In this document: piece by piece, positions 42,077-52,789 of the stretch
Layout of the letters: every line of letters starts with the position of its first letter
How positions within the stretch are numbered: position 1 is the stretch's first letter
Origin: Pseudomonas viridiflava
GTDB taxonomy: Bacteria; Pseudomonadota; Gammaproteobacteria; Pseudomonadales; Pseudomonadaceae
Length of the DNA: 64,000 nucleotides
Direction of reading: 5' to 3'
Assembly (NCBI RefSeq): GCF_900602065.1
Contig: NZ_UWFN01000263.1
Coordinates: forward strand, 99,757-163,756
The notes under the pieces: generated by a model
Databases searched by the model: none
What the model saw: only the letters and a program-made list of their open reading frames with translations
Told to the model about the DNA's origin: nothing
Translations under genes and position numbers: made by a program

Positions 42077-42949
42077 TCAGGCTCTGACCCGGGCAATTGC
42101 CCCGCCAATCAGACCTGTTACACAACCAGTGATCAGCCCGCCGACATGGGCGCCGTTGGCGATTTCGCCAAAGCCCAGCATGCTGACCAACCCTGAAATA
42201 CACAGCACCAGCCAGGCCAGCATCATCACCAGCACACCGCGCGGTAAACGATAGATGGGGTTGGGCGCGAGCAATTGAAAGATCCAGCAATGACCCAGCA
42301 GGCCATACAGAACGCCGGACAAGCCACCGAACAGGCTGGCACCGCCGAACTGATATTGAATGGTGTTGGAAACTGCACTGAACAGCAGGGTTAGACCGAG
42401 CAGATGCAGGCTGCCCTGACGCCATTCGATACGGCGGCCTAGCTCCCAGTACCACATGGCGTTCATGGCCAGATGCAGGATGCCGAAGTGAATCAGCATC
42501 GGCGTGACGATTCTCCACCATTGACCGGCGGCCAGGCTGTCGCCGGGGGGCAGGAACGTGGCGTACTCGCCATGCACGCGAAAATCTAGAAATGTCAGCC
42601 AGCGCACCGCGTCAAGGTTTTCACCCAACAGGGTAATCGCGCCCACAATCAAAGAAGCCAGCAGTACCAGCGTGGTCACCGGGCTGTCGCGCAGTTGCTT
42701 AACAAAGCCGGGCCGTGGTGCTTTGGTGCTCTGCTCGCCAGCTGGCAACTGATAGTGCTCGTCGCCTTCCGGGTATTGCTGATAAAGGGCACGGATATCG
42801 TCCGCCAGCTGCGGCGAGTCCGGTACCCACAGTACTTGCTCGCCCGCCTCTTCGCTGACCCGGTGCGGCACGCGCAGGCGATTCAACAAACTGACGAAGC
42901 CACTCAGGTCGGTGGTCAACGGCAGACGCAATACAGCAACAGGACTCAT
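42077..42949 (-). CDS. Rhomboid-family intramembrane serine protease (GlpG-like)
   Basis: 290 residues. An N-terminal cytoplasmic domain (about 1-85) precedes a six-helix rhomboid core. Catalytic Ser is in GGLSGVLYG (S211) and His in NGAHVGGLITG (H268); the oxyanion region HFGILHLAMN is around 154-163, and the WR segment of loop 1 is in AAGQWWRIVTPM. These match an active GlpG-type protease that cuts transmembrane substrates. Start ATG 42949 overlaps the upstream phosphatase stop (TGATG), so the two are translationally coupled. Substrates unknown. Confidence 0.93.
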   Translation of the reverse strand: MSPVAVLRLPLTTDLSGFVSLLNRLRVPHRVSEEAGEQVLWVPDSPQLADDIRALYQQYPEGDEHYQLPAGEQSTKAPRPGFVKQLRDSPVTTLVLLASLIVGAITLLGENLDAVRWLTFLDFRVHGEYATFLPPGDSLAAGQWWRIVTPMLIHFGILHLAMNAMWYWELGRRIEWRQGSLHLLGLTLLFSAVSNTIQYQFGGASLFGGLSGVLYGLLGHCWIFQLLAPNPIYRLPRGVLVMMLAWLVLCISGLVSMLGFGEIANGAHVGGLITGCVTGLIGGAIARVRA

Positions 42950-43917
42950 CAAACAGCCTCGGGACGTTCAACATCAACCCAGACGAATTTGTCCGGATCA
43001 ATGCAGGTTTCCTGGTCAAGCCGATAGGCGACCAGTTTGCCGTAGAGCACGGCGCTGTAATCCAGGCAGGCCAGATTCGGCCGGATCGGAGCGGGGATTC
43101 CGCTGCGCCAGTAATGACCGACAAACAACATGGGTTCATCGGCGCCGTAGCGCAGCAAGGCATTCTTTTCAGTGGTGGACAGGGGCGTCTTGGCCACGCC
43201 TTCAGGCAATGCGTCGGGCTGGAACACCACGTCACCGTAGGTTTGCGGATCGTCTTCCCAGAACTTGGTGCGGAAAAACTCGCGGGTCAGGCCATCACCG
43301 CCGGTCAGCGTGATGCCATGGGGCAGGCGCATGTCGGTGCCACGCAGTAACCGGTCAAACACCGCACAGGCAAAGCTGCCCTGCACCGCCGAAGCCTGAA
43401 CGAACTGCTGATTGATGCAGCCGCCGCCGTGCATGGTAATCAGCGGAGTGATCAGGCTGGCATCCCAGCAGGCATGCACCACCCGGAAACGTCCGGCATC
43501 CATGAACAGTGGCAGCTCGTAGAACCAGTCGACGAATTCCTTCCACTCATCCGGATATTGTTCGAACTGCGCCAGGGTTTCACCCATGAGCTTGCTGTGA
43601 CGTAACGAATGCTCGCGCACGAACTGCTTGCCACTCTCCGGCGGGGCCGGGGTGTGCCAGCCCAACGCGTTGAATTCATGGTTACCCATGATGCACAGCG
43701 CGTGGCCCGCCTTGACCATGTCGCGCACGATATGCAGCGATTCGCGAATCAACGGGCCGCGGTCAATGATGTCACCGAGAAATAACGCGATGCGTTCAGG
43801 GTGGCGCCAGACGCCCGCCTGAAAGCGATAACCCAGCACGCTGAGCAGTTTCTCCAGCGTGTGGGCACAACCATGCACGTCACCGATCAAATCGTAGCTA
43901 CGCGCGGGATCGAGCAT
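42949..43917 (-). CDS. Calcineurin-like metallophosphatase
   Basis: 322 residues. Metal-ligand motifs in order: LIGDVHGCAHTLEKLL (about 10), LFLGDIIDRGP (about 46), CIMGNHEFNALG (about 75), then VVHACWD and the C-terminal MLFVGHYWRSG. This is the pattern of PrpE/ApaH-like serine/threonine or dinucleotide phosphatases. Overlaps nadK at its start (TGATG) and the rhomboid gene at its end. Position next to nadK could hint at a nucleotide substrate, but that is only inference. Confidence 0.9.
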   Translation of the reverse strand: MLDPARSYDLIGDVHGCAHTLEKLLSVLGYRFQAGVWRHPERIALFLGDIIDRGPLIRESLHIVRDMVKAGHALCIMGNHEFNALGWHTPAPPESGKQFVREHSLRHSKLMGETLAQFEQYPDEWKEFVDWFYELPLFMDAGRFRVVHACWDASLITPLITMHGGGCINQQFVQASAVQGSFACAVFDRLLRGTDMRLPHGITLTGGDGLTREFFRTKFWEDDPQTYGDVVFQPDALPEGVAKTPLSTTEKNALLRYGADEPMLFVGHYWRSGIPAPIRPNLACLDYSAVLYGKLVAYRLDQETCIDPDKFVWVDVERPEAV

Positions 43918-44807
43918 CAGTCGCCTCCACCACCAAGTCGGCTACCCCAGCCAAGCTTGGTGCGACAGACTTCATAGTAGTTGTGATCAAGGGGGTGAAT
44001 CAGACGCAGTTTCTGCGATTTCTTGCTGACCGTGATGGTGTCGCCCGGTGCGCAGGTGAAGTGGTTCTGCCCGTCGCACGAGACCTGCGGATAAATCGTC
44101 ATGTCCTTGGACACCACGATTTTCAGCTCGCTGTTGCCATCAACCACGATGGGCCTGCCAGACAAGGTGTGCGGGTACATCGGCACAATCACGATGGCAT
44201 CCAGCTTGGGATGCATGATCGGCCCGCCAGCGGACAGTGCGTAAGCAGTTGACCCGGTAGGCGTGGCGACGATCAGGCCGTCGGCCTTCTGGCTGCACAC
44301 AAACTGGCCGTCGATGTAGATCTCGAATTCGATCATCCGCGTCGACTTGCCGGGGTGCAGCACCACATCGTTGAGCGCGTCGCCCTGACCAATGGCTTCG
44401 CCGTGACGGCGGACTTCGGCCTGTAACAGGAAGCGGTTCTCGACCAGATAATGGCCATCGAGTACTTCGGCGACTTTGACTTCCAGTTCGTCAGGGCGAA
44501 TATCGGTCAGGAAGCCCAGGCTGCCACGGTTGATACCCAACACCGGCACGTTGTGTTTGGCCAGCGCACGGGCGGCACCCAACAGACTGCCATCACCCCC
44601 GACGACGATGACCATGTCGCAGACTTCACCGAGCATCTTGCGCGATGAGGTTTGCAGGCCATGGCCGGGCAAAACCTCGGCGATGGTGTCTTCCAGAATG
44701 ACGTGCAGGTGCCGTTCCAGCAGGAATCTCTTGAGTCGGCGCACGGTATCGAGCACCTGAACACTGCCCAGGCGGCCGATGATGCCGATATTACGAAACT
44801 GCTCCAT
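43917..44807 (-). CDS. nadK: NAD kinase
   Basis: 296 residues. Phosphorylates NAD to NADP. Seen: GGDGS (residues 70-74, Asp72 catalytic), GINRGSLGFLTDI, the NAD-binding NDVVLHPG, ADGLIVATPTGSTAYALSAG and the C-terminal SCDGQNHF. Length and pattern are standard. First gene of the run nadK, phosphatase, rhomboid; the ATG at 44807 follows CAGGAGCCCC. Confidence 0.97.
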   Translation of the reverse strand: MEQFRNIGIIGRLGSVQVLDTVRRLKRFLLERHLHVILEDTIAEVLPGHGLQTSSRKMLGEVCDMVIVVGGDGSLLGAARALAKHNVPVLGINRGSLGFLTDIRPDELEVKVAEVLDGHYLVENRFLLQAEVRRHGEAIGQGDALNDVVLHPGKSTRMIEFEIYIDGQFVCSQKADGLIVATPTGSTAYALSAGGPIMHPKLDAIVIVPMYPHTLSGRPIVVDGNSELKIVVSKDMTIYPQVSCDGQNHFTCAPGDTITVSKKSQKLRLIHPLDHNYYEVCRTKLGWGSRLGGGGD

Positions 44808-44924
44808 GGGGCTCCTGCGGGGTTCGATGCGGCTTAAAGACAGGGATTATGGGCGAAAGGCCGGGGTAGCGGCAAATAGGCCGTGATTTTACTGGGTGAT
44901 AAAAGCTAAATGGGTATGGCTGCT

Positions 44925-45049
44925 GGCTGTGTCTCATGTATCGCGGGCAAGCCCGGCTCCCACAGGTCAGCATTCCAACTCAGTGACATCCCTGCTGGAA
45001 TGCGGTTTTTGTGGGACCCGGGCTTGCCCGCGATACATGAGACACAGCC
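44925..45049. repeat. Long REP hairpin between nadK and the DUF1853 gene
   Basis: Arms of nearly 40 bases: GGCTGTGTCTCATGTATCGC running on to the CTCCCACAGG end at 44966, against 45011-45049 which ends CGATACATGAGACACAGCC. The inner flanks also pair (GCATTCCA with TGGAATGC). The divergent gap 44808-45107 holds both promoters, so the hairpin is placed between two start regions rather than at transcript ends. Confidence 0.9.
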
Positions 45050-45107
45050 TGAAGCCATATCGCTTCATCATTTATCGCACCAAAGCCGTTTCCGCTATCC
45101 TGCGCCC

Positions 45108-46091
45108 ATGACTCTTTTCCCCAGCCTCACCCACCTGCCCCGCCAGTTACGCACGCCACACGTGCGGGATCTGGCCTGGGTGATTCTGGCGCCGCCGATG
45201 CTGGAGCAGACGCCGTGGCCCCAGCGCCATCCGCTGACGGCCAGTGACTGGGTGCGGGAGCCGCAGCAATTGGCAGATTTTCTGTTCCGGCTCGATCAGG
45301 ACAGCCATGCCCTGCTCCACTGGCTGGCATTGAGCGCAACACGTCGGCTGGGCGTGTATTACGAGCGTTTATGGCAATTTGCAGTGGCTCAGGCGCCCGG
45401 CGTCGAAATGGTTGCCGCCAACCTGCCGATTCGCAATGGCGGACAAACCCTGGGTGAGCTGGACATGCTGCTGCGCGATGCCGAAGGCGTGCACCACGTG
45501 GAATTGGCGATAAAGCTCTATCTCGGACCGCAGCAAGGTGACGGCAGCGACCCTTCGCAATGGTTGGGGCCGGGTTGCCATGATCGGCTTGACCTCAAAC
45601 TTGCCCATCTGAGCCAACATCAGCTACCGATTTCCGCACGCCCGGAAAGCCGTGAGCTACTTGCCGCACTGGGTATAGAAACGTTCGATGCCCAGCTGTG
45701 GCTTGGCGGCTATCTGCTGTATCCGTGGCCAGGTCAGACTGATTCTCCGCAAGGCGTCCATCACCAGCACTTGCGTGGCAGTTGGCTGCATCAAAAGGAT
45801 TGGCACGCATTTACCGCGCAACGGCCAGAGGGTCGCTGGCAGCTATTGCCGCGTCACGCCTGGCTGGCGCCAGCCCACTACCGTGAAGCCTGGACAGATT
45901 CGCAGTTGCAGGACTGGCTGACTCAGCTGGATCCACTGGCCCCGGCGCAACTGCTGGTAAGGCTGGTGGAAAACGCCAGCGGCGAATGGGAGGAAGCCGA
46001 ACGGGTGTTTCTGGTTTCGGACATCTGGCCACGGCTGGGTGACACGAGCAATACGATTCAATCCATCACATTGCCCGTGTCGCCCGCCTGA
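45108..46091 (+). CDS. DUF1853 family protein
   Basis: 327 residues from ATG 45108. The open frame runs back to 44910 but that part is a translation of the REP hairpin. Seen: [30 protein letters not shown], the block [20 protein letters not shown] followed by [10 protein letters not shown], and [15 protein letters not shown]. The GELDxLxRD..VHHVELAxKxYL pattern resembles restriction-endonuclease-like (PD-D/ExK) active sites, where E and K would be the key residues (inference). Cytoplasmic, no known function. Ends three bases before the stop of the convergent MFS gene. Confidence 0.85.
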   Translation: MTLFPSLTHLPRQLRTPHVRDLAWVILAPPMLEQTPWPQRHPLTASDWVREPQQLADFLFRLDQDSHALLHWLALSATRRLGVYYERLWQFAVAQAPGVEMVAANLPIRNGGQTLGELDMLLRDAEGVHHVELAIKLYLGPQQGDGSDPSQWLGPGCHDRLDLKLAHLSQHQLPISARPESRELLAALGIETFDAQLWLGGYLLYPWPGQTDSPQGVHHQHLRGSWLHQKDWHAFTAQRPEGRWQLLPRHAWLAPAHYREAWTDSQLQDWLTQLDPLAPAQLLVRLVENASGEWEEAERVFLVSDIWPRLGDTSNTIQSITLPVSPA

Positions 46092-46094
46092 TCC

Positions 46095-47324
46095 TCAAGC
46101 GGCTTTTTTAGTGCGCGGCAGCAGAATCGCCATGATCCCCAGCAGCGGCAGGTAGGAACACAGGTTGTAGACGAACAGAATGCCGTGGCTGTCAGCCAGA
46201 TAACCCAGCAAAGCCGCGCCAATACCACCAAAGCCGAACATCAGCCCGAAAAAGATCCCCGCGATCATGCCGACGTTACCCGGCACCAGTTCCTGGGCAT
46301 ACACCACAATGGCGGAAAACGCCGAGGCCAGAATGAAACCGATGATCACACTCAGAATGCTTGTCCAGAACAGATCAGCGTAAGGCAACGCAAGGGTGAA
46401 CGGCGCAGCCCCCAGAATCGAGAACCAGATCACCGCTTTACGGCCAATCCGGTCACCGATCGGCCCACCGAAGAAGGTGCCCGCAGCCACTGCCCCGAGG
46501 AACAGGAACAGGTACAGCTGGGAGTTAGCCACCGACAGGTCGAACTTCTCGATCAAATAGAAGGTGAAGTAACTGGTGATGCTCGACATGTAGAAGAACT
46601 TGGAAAATATCAGGAAAGCCAGCACGACCAGAGCGCCGGTCACCCGTCCTTTCGACAGGCCATGGCTCGCGGCCTGACCTTGTTTGAGCTTGAACAGATT
46701 CAAATGCGCGCGGTACCAGCGGCTGATCGCGTACAGCAATCCAACGGAGAACAGCGCGACCAGCCCGAACCAGGCCACATGCCCCTGACCGAAAGGGATG
46801 ATGATCGCCGCCGCCAGCAACGGGCCGAATGCCGAACCGGTATTGCCTCCCACTTGAAAGGTCGACTGTGCCAGACCAAAACGCCCACCTGAAGCCAGCC
46901 GCGCAATACGCGAAGCTTCCGGGTGAAAGGTCGAGGAGCCAATGCCGATCAGGGCCGAGGCCAGAAGAATCATCGGGAAGCTACCCACCACGGCCAGCAT
47001 TAAAATGCCAATCAGTGTGCACAGCGAGCCCACCGGCAGCACCAGCGGATTGGGATGACGGTCGGTGTAATAACCGACCCAGGGCTGTAGCAACGAAGCA
47101 GTGATCTGGAACGTCAGGGTAATCAAACCGACCTGCGTAAACGTCAGGCCGTAACTTTCCTTGAGCAGTGGGTAGATCGACGGCAAGACCGCCTGAATCA
47201 AGTCGTTGACCAGATGCGCCAGTGCAACAGCACCAATGATGCGCATGACCAGCGGGCTGCTGGTACTGGAAGGCGTAGGAGTTGCAGCAGGAATTGCGCT
47301 GGTGGGGGAGTTACTGACGTCCAT
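46095..47324 (-). CDS. MFS transporter, fosmidomycin-resistance (Fsr) type
   Basis: 409 residues from ATG 47324; ATG 47333 and GTG 47357 are in-frame alternatives. About 12 transmembrane helices. Typical of the Fsr group: ALAHLVNDLIQAVLPSIYPL, YGLTFTQVGLITLTFQITAS, VGYYTDRHPNPLVLPVGSL, GIGSSTFHPEASRIARLASG. E. coli Fsr exports fosmidomycin; the natural substrate is not settled. The N-terminal tail is rich in Ser, Thr and Pro and probably cytoplasmic. Single gene, convergent with the DUF1853 gene. Confidence 0.9.
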   Translation of the reverse strand: MDVSNSPTSAIPAATPTPSSTSSPLVMRIIGAVALAHLVNDLIQAVLPSIYPLLKESYGLTFTQVGLITLTFQITASLLQPWVGYYTDRHPNPLVLPVGSLCTLIGILMLAVVGSFPMILLASALIGIGSSTFHPEASRIARLASGGRFGLAQSTFQVGGNTGSAFGPLLAAAIIIPFGQGHVAWFGLVALFSVGLLYAISRWYRAHLNLFKLKQGQAASHGLSKGRVTGALVVLAFLIFSKFFYMSSITSYFTFYLIEKFDLSVANSQLYLFLFLGAVAAGTFFGGPIGDRIGRKAVIWFSILGAAPFTLALPYADLFWTSILSVIIGFILASAFSAIVVYAQELVPGNVGMIAGIFFGLMFGFGGIGAALLGYLADSHGILFVYNLCSYLPLLGIMAILLPRTKKAA

Positions 47325-47511
47325 GGAGTTCATCCGCGAAGCTATTGGATGTGCCACGACCTGGATATTGCAAAATATGTCAGCGGCACAAGGTCCGCCA
47401 ATGTGCCATTTTTTGGGGCATGGCCGCTACATATTGTTGCGGGGAATGAACGCGAAATCTGATTTTGCATGACCGCGTCCTGCCTCCCTTTCCGGGCGGC
47501 AAACATTGGAC

Positions 47512-47585
47512 CTGTAGGAGCTGCCGAAGGCTGCGATGGCGGTGTGTCTGGATAAATGCTTCGCAGCCTTCGGCAGCTCCTACAG
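47512..47585. repeat. REP pair, CTGTAGGAGCTGCCGAAGG family
   Basis: Arms CTGTAGGAGCTGCCGAAGGC and complement, 48 bases beyond the stop of the MHS transporter at 47633 and upstream of the Fsr-type gene. Confidence 0.9.
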
Positions 47586-47632
47586 AAAATTCATTTCAAT
47601 TCACTCGCTGTATTTTCTTTTACAGGAGCCAG

Positions 47633-48970
47633 TCAAACCGTAGCTCCAACAGCCACGCCCTTCTCCCCCGTCGGCACATCATGCAGCGATATCCGCGAGG
47701 TTTCCGGCAGCGCCAACCCGCCAGCCAGTGCGAGCAAAGCAACCGCGATCAGGTAAAATGCGGGTGACAGGTTGCTGCCTGTAGTGGTGATCAACCAGGT
47801 TGCCATCAACGGCGCGGTGCCGCCAAAGATGGTGTAAGCCATGTTGTAGGTGATCGCCGAAGCGGTATACCGAGTGCGGGTCGGGAAGGTTTCCGAGAGC
47901 AGCGCTGCCGTCACCACGCCACACAACACCGCACCGACCGCCAGCAGCATCACGCCGACGATAGACGCAGCGAACGAACCGGAACTGGCCATCAGGAAGG
48001 ACGGGAAGACCACCACGATCAGCAGCGCACAGGCCGTCATGACCGTCTTGCGTCGCCCGACCTTGTCGGAATACAACCCGGCCAGCGGGCAGATCGCCGC
48101 AGCAAAGAGCAGCGCAATCAACGACACCAGCAACGCCGTCGCACGACTCAAACCACCCGCCACTTGCAGGTAAGTGGCGAAATACGTGGTGAACATATAG
48201 AACGACAGCGCCGTCAGGGATACGAAGGCCCCCAGACAGCAAATCGCCGCGCCGTGGTTACGCAGGGTTTCCTTGAGGGGCGAATGAGCAACATCATGTT
48301 CCTGGGTCACTGCCTGGAATGCCGGGGTTTCATCCAGTTTCCAGCGCAGGTACAAGCCGACCAGCCCCAGCGGTGCAGCGATCAGGAACGGCAAGCGCCA
48401 GCCCCAACTGCCCATGGCTTCCGGGGACAGTGATGCCTCAAGGGCATAGGCAACGACGGCTGCCGCGGCAAACGCAGAAAAGGTCGAGACCGGGACGAAG
48501 CTGCCATACCAGGCGCGCTTGTCGCTGGGTGCATGCTCCATGAGATAGGCGCAGGCCCCGGCGTACTCACCCCCTGCCGAAAAGCCCTGAGCGCAACGAA
48601 TCAACGTCAGCAGAATCGGCGCCATCACGCCGATGGCGGCGTAGGTCGGTAGCAGACCAATCAAGGTCGTGGCAGCGGCCATCAGCAAAATGGTCATTGC
48701 CAGGGTGCGTTTGCGGCCGATCCGATCGCCGAGCATGCCAAAGAAAATCCCGCCCAATGGCCGGAATGCGAAGGCCACGGCGAACACCGCGAAGGTTTTC
48801 AGCAGCGCTGCGCTGGCATCGCCACTGGGGAAAAACTGCTGGGCGATGGCAGTCGCCAGAAACCCATAAACGGCGAAGTCGAACCATTCGACGAAGTTGC
48901 CGATGGCGGCGGCGACAATCACTTTTCTCAGCGTTTTGGGACTGACTTGTTCCGTAGCGGCGCTTGTCAT
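47633..48970 (-). CDS. MHS-family MFS transporter
   Basis: 445 residues from ATG 48970 (GAGG with 6-base spacer); ATG 48985 is possible. Metabolite:H+ symporter family: AAAIGNFVEWFDFAVYGFLA, PLGGIFFGMLGDRIGRKRTL, RCAQGFSAGGEYAGACAYLM, WGWRLPFLIAAPLGLVGLYL. Members carry proline/betaine, shikimate, citrate, alpha-ketoglutarate and similar solutes. The central loop is long and hydrophilic. The substrate cannot be chosen from the sequence. Confidence 0.9.
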   Translation of the reverse strand: MTSAATEQVSPKTLRKVIVAAAIGNFVEWFDFAVYGFLATAIAQQFFPSGDASAALLKTFAVFAVAFAFRPLGGIFFGMLGDRIGRKRTLAMTILLMAAATTLIGLLPTYAAIGVMAPILLTLIRCAQGFSAGGEYAGACAYLMEHAPSDKRAWYGSFVPVSTFSAFAAAAVVAYALEASLSPEAMGSWGWRLPFLIAAPLGLVGLYLRWKLDETPAFQAVTQEHDVAHSPLKETLRNHGAAICCLGAFVSLTALSFYMFTTYFATYLQVAGGLSRATALLVSLIALLFAAAICPLAGLYSDKVGRRKTVMTACALLIVVVFPSFLMASSGSFAASIVGVMLLAVGAVLCGVVTAALLSETFPTRTRYTASAITYNMAYTIFGGTAPLMATWLITTTGSNLSPAFYLIAVALLALAGGLALPETSRISLHDVPTGEKGVAVGATV

Positions 48971-49118
48971 GCTGGACCTCGACATTTCATCAGGAAGCTA
49001 TCGATTATCGGGACAGTCGCTGAAGCGGCTCACTCCAAAAGTGTCATCCGCATATTCAGGACCGACCCCACCGTAGTTCAATAGCGCATGATTCATGCCA
49101 GAGGCTTTGGATCAATGA

Positions 49119-50114
49119 TTACAAGCCCATCGCCCGACGACCTTGCAAGCCGCCGGTGTGGATGAAAATCAGCCGGGTGCCTGCCGGAAAACGCCCGGCG
49201 ACCACTTCATCGTGCAGGGCCAGCAGCGCCTTGCCGGTGTACAGCGGTTCGAAGGGGATGCCGCTTTGGGATTCGCTGGTGGCGATGAAATCCAGCAAGT
49301 GGGGGTCGGTTTTGGCGAAGCCGCCACGGGAGGCGCTGATGAGGTCATAGTCATCCTTCGCATCTGTAGGAGCTGCCGAAGGCTGCGAAAGCGGATTTTC
49401 AGGGCAATCGCATCGCAGCCTTCGGCAGCTCCTACAGATTTGGCGGTGGGCCAGGATTGCCGCGACATTCTGCTCGACCCCATGATCATCCGGCACCGCC
49501 ATTGCGCCATATACCGGATGCGCGCCCTCCTCGGCAAACACCAGTCCAGCCAGCGTGGTGCCCGTCCCGGCCGCCAGCCACCAGCCATGGTAATTACCCC
49601 AGCCCAGGTCGCTCAGTTGTTCGTGCACCATCTCTAATAACCCCGCGCAGCCAAGCGCGCCGGGCAAACCGCCACCGCCTTCCGGGATCGGGTAGAAATC
49701 AGGGTATTGCGTCAGCCACGAAGGCCAGAAGTCCGGCTCATGGCGTGCGCGATAACCGCCATAGCCAAGCCAGTGCAGTTGCATGCCGAACGTCTGTAGA
49801 TCGACCGTGGTGGGCGTCTGCACTGCATGACCGCGCAACAATCCGACCGTGGCAAAGCCAAACCGCTTGCCCGCTGCTGCCAACGCATGCAGATGATTGG
49901 AATGCGCGCCGCCCAGACTGATAACGCCTTTCGCATCCACCTCGCTGGCCGCCGCCAAGTGATGAGCGAGCTTGAACCACTTGTTGCCGCTGATCAGCGG
50001 ATCAATGAGATCCAGACGCAGGACCGCAACCTCGACTCCAGCACTGGCGAGCCAAGTCAGGTTCAGCCGCTGAAGAGGAGCGCTGGGTTGCCAGTGAATG
50101 GGGGCGATAGACAC
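49119..50114 (-). CDS. PLP-dependent ACC-deaminase/D-cysteine desulfhydrase family enzyme, with an in-frame REP insert
   Basis: 331 residues. Fold type II PLP enzyme related to 1-aminocyclopropane-1-carboxylate deaminase and D-cysteine desulfhydrase (DcyD). Seen: the PLP lysine region ISGNKWFKLAHHL (K45), SLGGAHSNHLHALAAAG, the phosphate loop LAAGTGTTLAGL and the C-terminal IFIHTGGLQGRRAMGL. Between AAILAHRQ and AKDDYDLISASRGGF the protein carries 26 extra residues (ICRSCRRLRCDCPEN..., positions 49362-49439) that are a translation of a complete REP palindrome; without them the length would be 305, near the family norm. The frame is kept, so the protein may still fold with an added surface loop, or may be impaired. 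ATG 50114. Confidence 0.88.
   Translation of the reverse strand: MSIAPIHWQPSAPLQRLNLTWLASAGVEVAVLRLDLIDPLISGNKWFKLAHHLAAASEVDAKGVISLGGAHSNHLHALAAAGKRFGFATVGLLRGHAVQTPTTVDLQTFGMQLHWLGYGGYRARHEPDFWPSWLTQYPDFYPIPEGGGGLPGALGCAGLLEMVHEQLSDLGWGNYHGWWLAAGTGTTLAGLVFAEEGAHPVYGAMAVPDDHGVEQNVAAILAHRQICRSCRRLRCDCPENPLSQPSAAPTDAKDDYDLISASRGGFAKTDPHLLDFIATSESQSGIPFEPLYTGKALLALHDEVVAGRFPAGTRLIFIHTGGLQGRRAMGL
49362..49439. repeat. REP element inside a coding sequence, 78 bp
   Basis: Complete REP pair ATCTGTAGGAGCTGCCGAAG ... CTCCTACAGAT with perfect symmetric ends, located wholly inside the PLP-enzyme gene. The 78 bases equal 26 codons with no stop in the frame used. Every other complete REP in this window is intergenic. 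Confidence 0.93.
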
Positions 50115-50236
50115 AGGGAGCCGGGCCGCAGGATGAAGGGCGGGAGTTTAGCATTGCGCCGGAATATGCAGGTATCCAAGGCTAGGTGCGCCACAGATCT
50201 TTGGGGGAGATTCTATGTTGGCCTGCAATCACAATT

Positions 50237-50332
50237 CCTGTGGGAGCGAATTCATTCGCGAAGGGGCCGATACAGACAATACATATTCAGCGTCTGATAA
50301 TCAGTCTTCCCGAATGAATTCGGTCCCACAGG
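50237..50332. repeat. REP pair, GTGGGAGCGAATTCATTCGCG family
   Basis: Arms CCTGTGGGAGCGAATTCATT and AATGAATTCGGTCCCACAGG, between fadH and the PLP enzyme gene. Confidence 0.9.
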
Positions 50333-50375
50333 TTGATCGCATTCTTTAATTGAAACCGAGTCGTCGGTCTCGGCC

Positions 50376-52430
<2,055 letters not shown>

Positions 52431-52637
52431 TCACGGTATGCGACTGCCTGAAGCAGCCGTCAATTATTCAGGCCTTGGTGGCCTGTTCATTGGGCAACAG
52501 TAAAGACGAGCTTCGCGACCTGCTCAATGACTGTAAGTGACAAGTTGATGATTTAAATGTGCAGCTAGCTTTCAGACGGGGTCAGGCAAGCAGGGCCTCT
52601 CATCAAACATAAGACCACTATCTGAATTGAAACGCGT

Positions 52638-52747
52638 CCCTGTAGAAGTGACCGGGGTGGCGCTCCACCTTGCTCGCGATGACATTCTCTCAGATACCAT
52701 TTCCGTATTTGAAAGACCGCTATCGCGAGCAAGCTTGCTCCTACAGG
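52638..52747. repeat. REP-like pair, TTGCTCGCGAT type
   Basis: Outer ends CCCTGTAGAAG and CTCCTACAGG, inner arms CCTTGCTCGCGAT and ATCGCGAGCAAGCTTGCTC; moderately diverged left side. Occupies most of the 377-base gap 52413-52789, which otherwise shows no gene. Confidence 0.8.
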
Positions 52748-52789
52748 TAACGTGTTTGCTGCACGACAGTGCATCCCATAGCACGCTTA

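Noticed and set aside
44910..45107. N-terminal extension of the DUF1853 frame
   Set aside because: This stretch is the REP hairpin in translation; the ATG at 45108 gives the normal family start.
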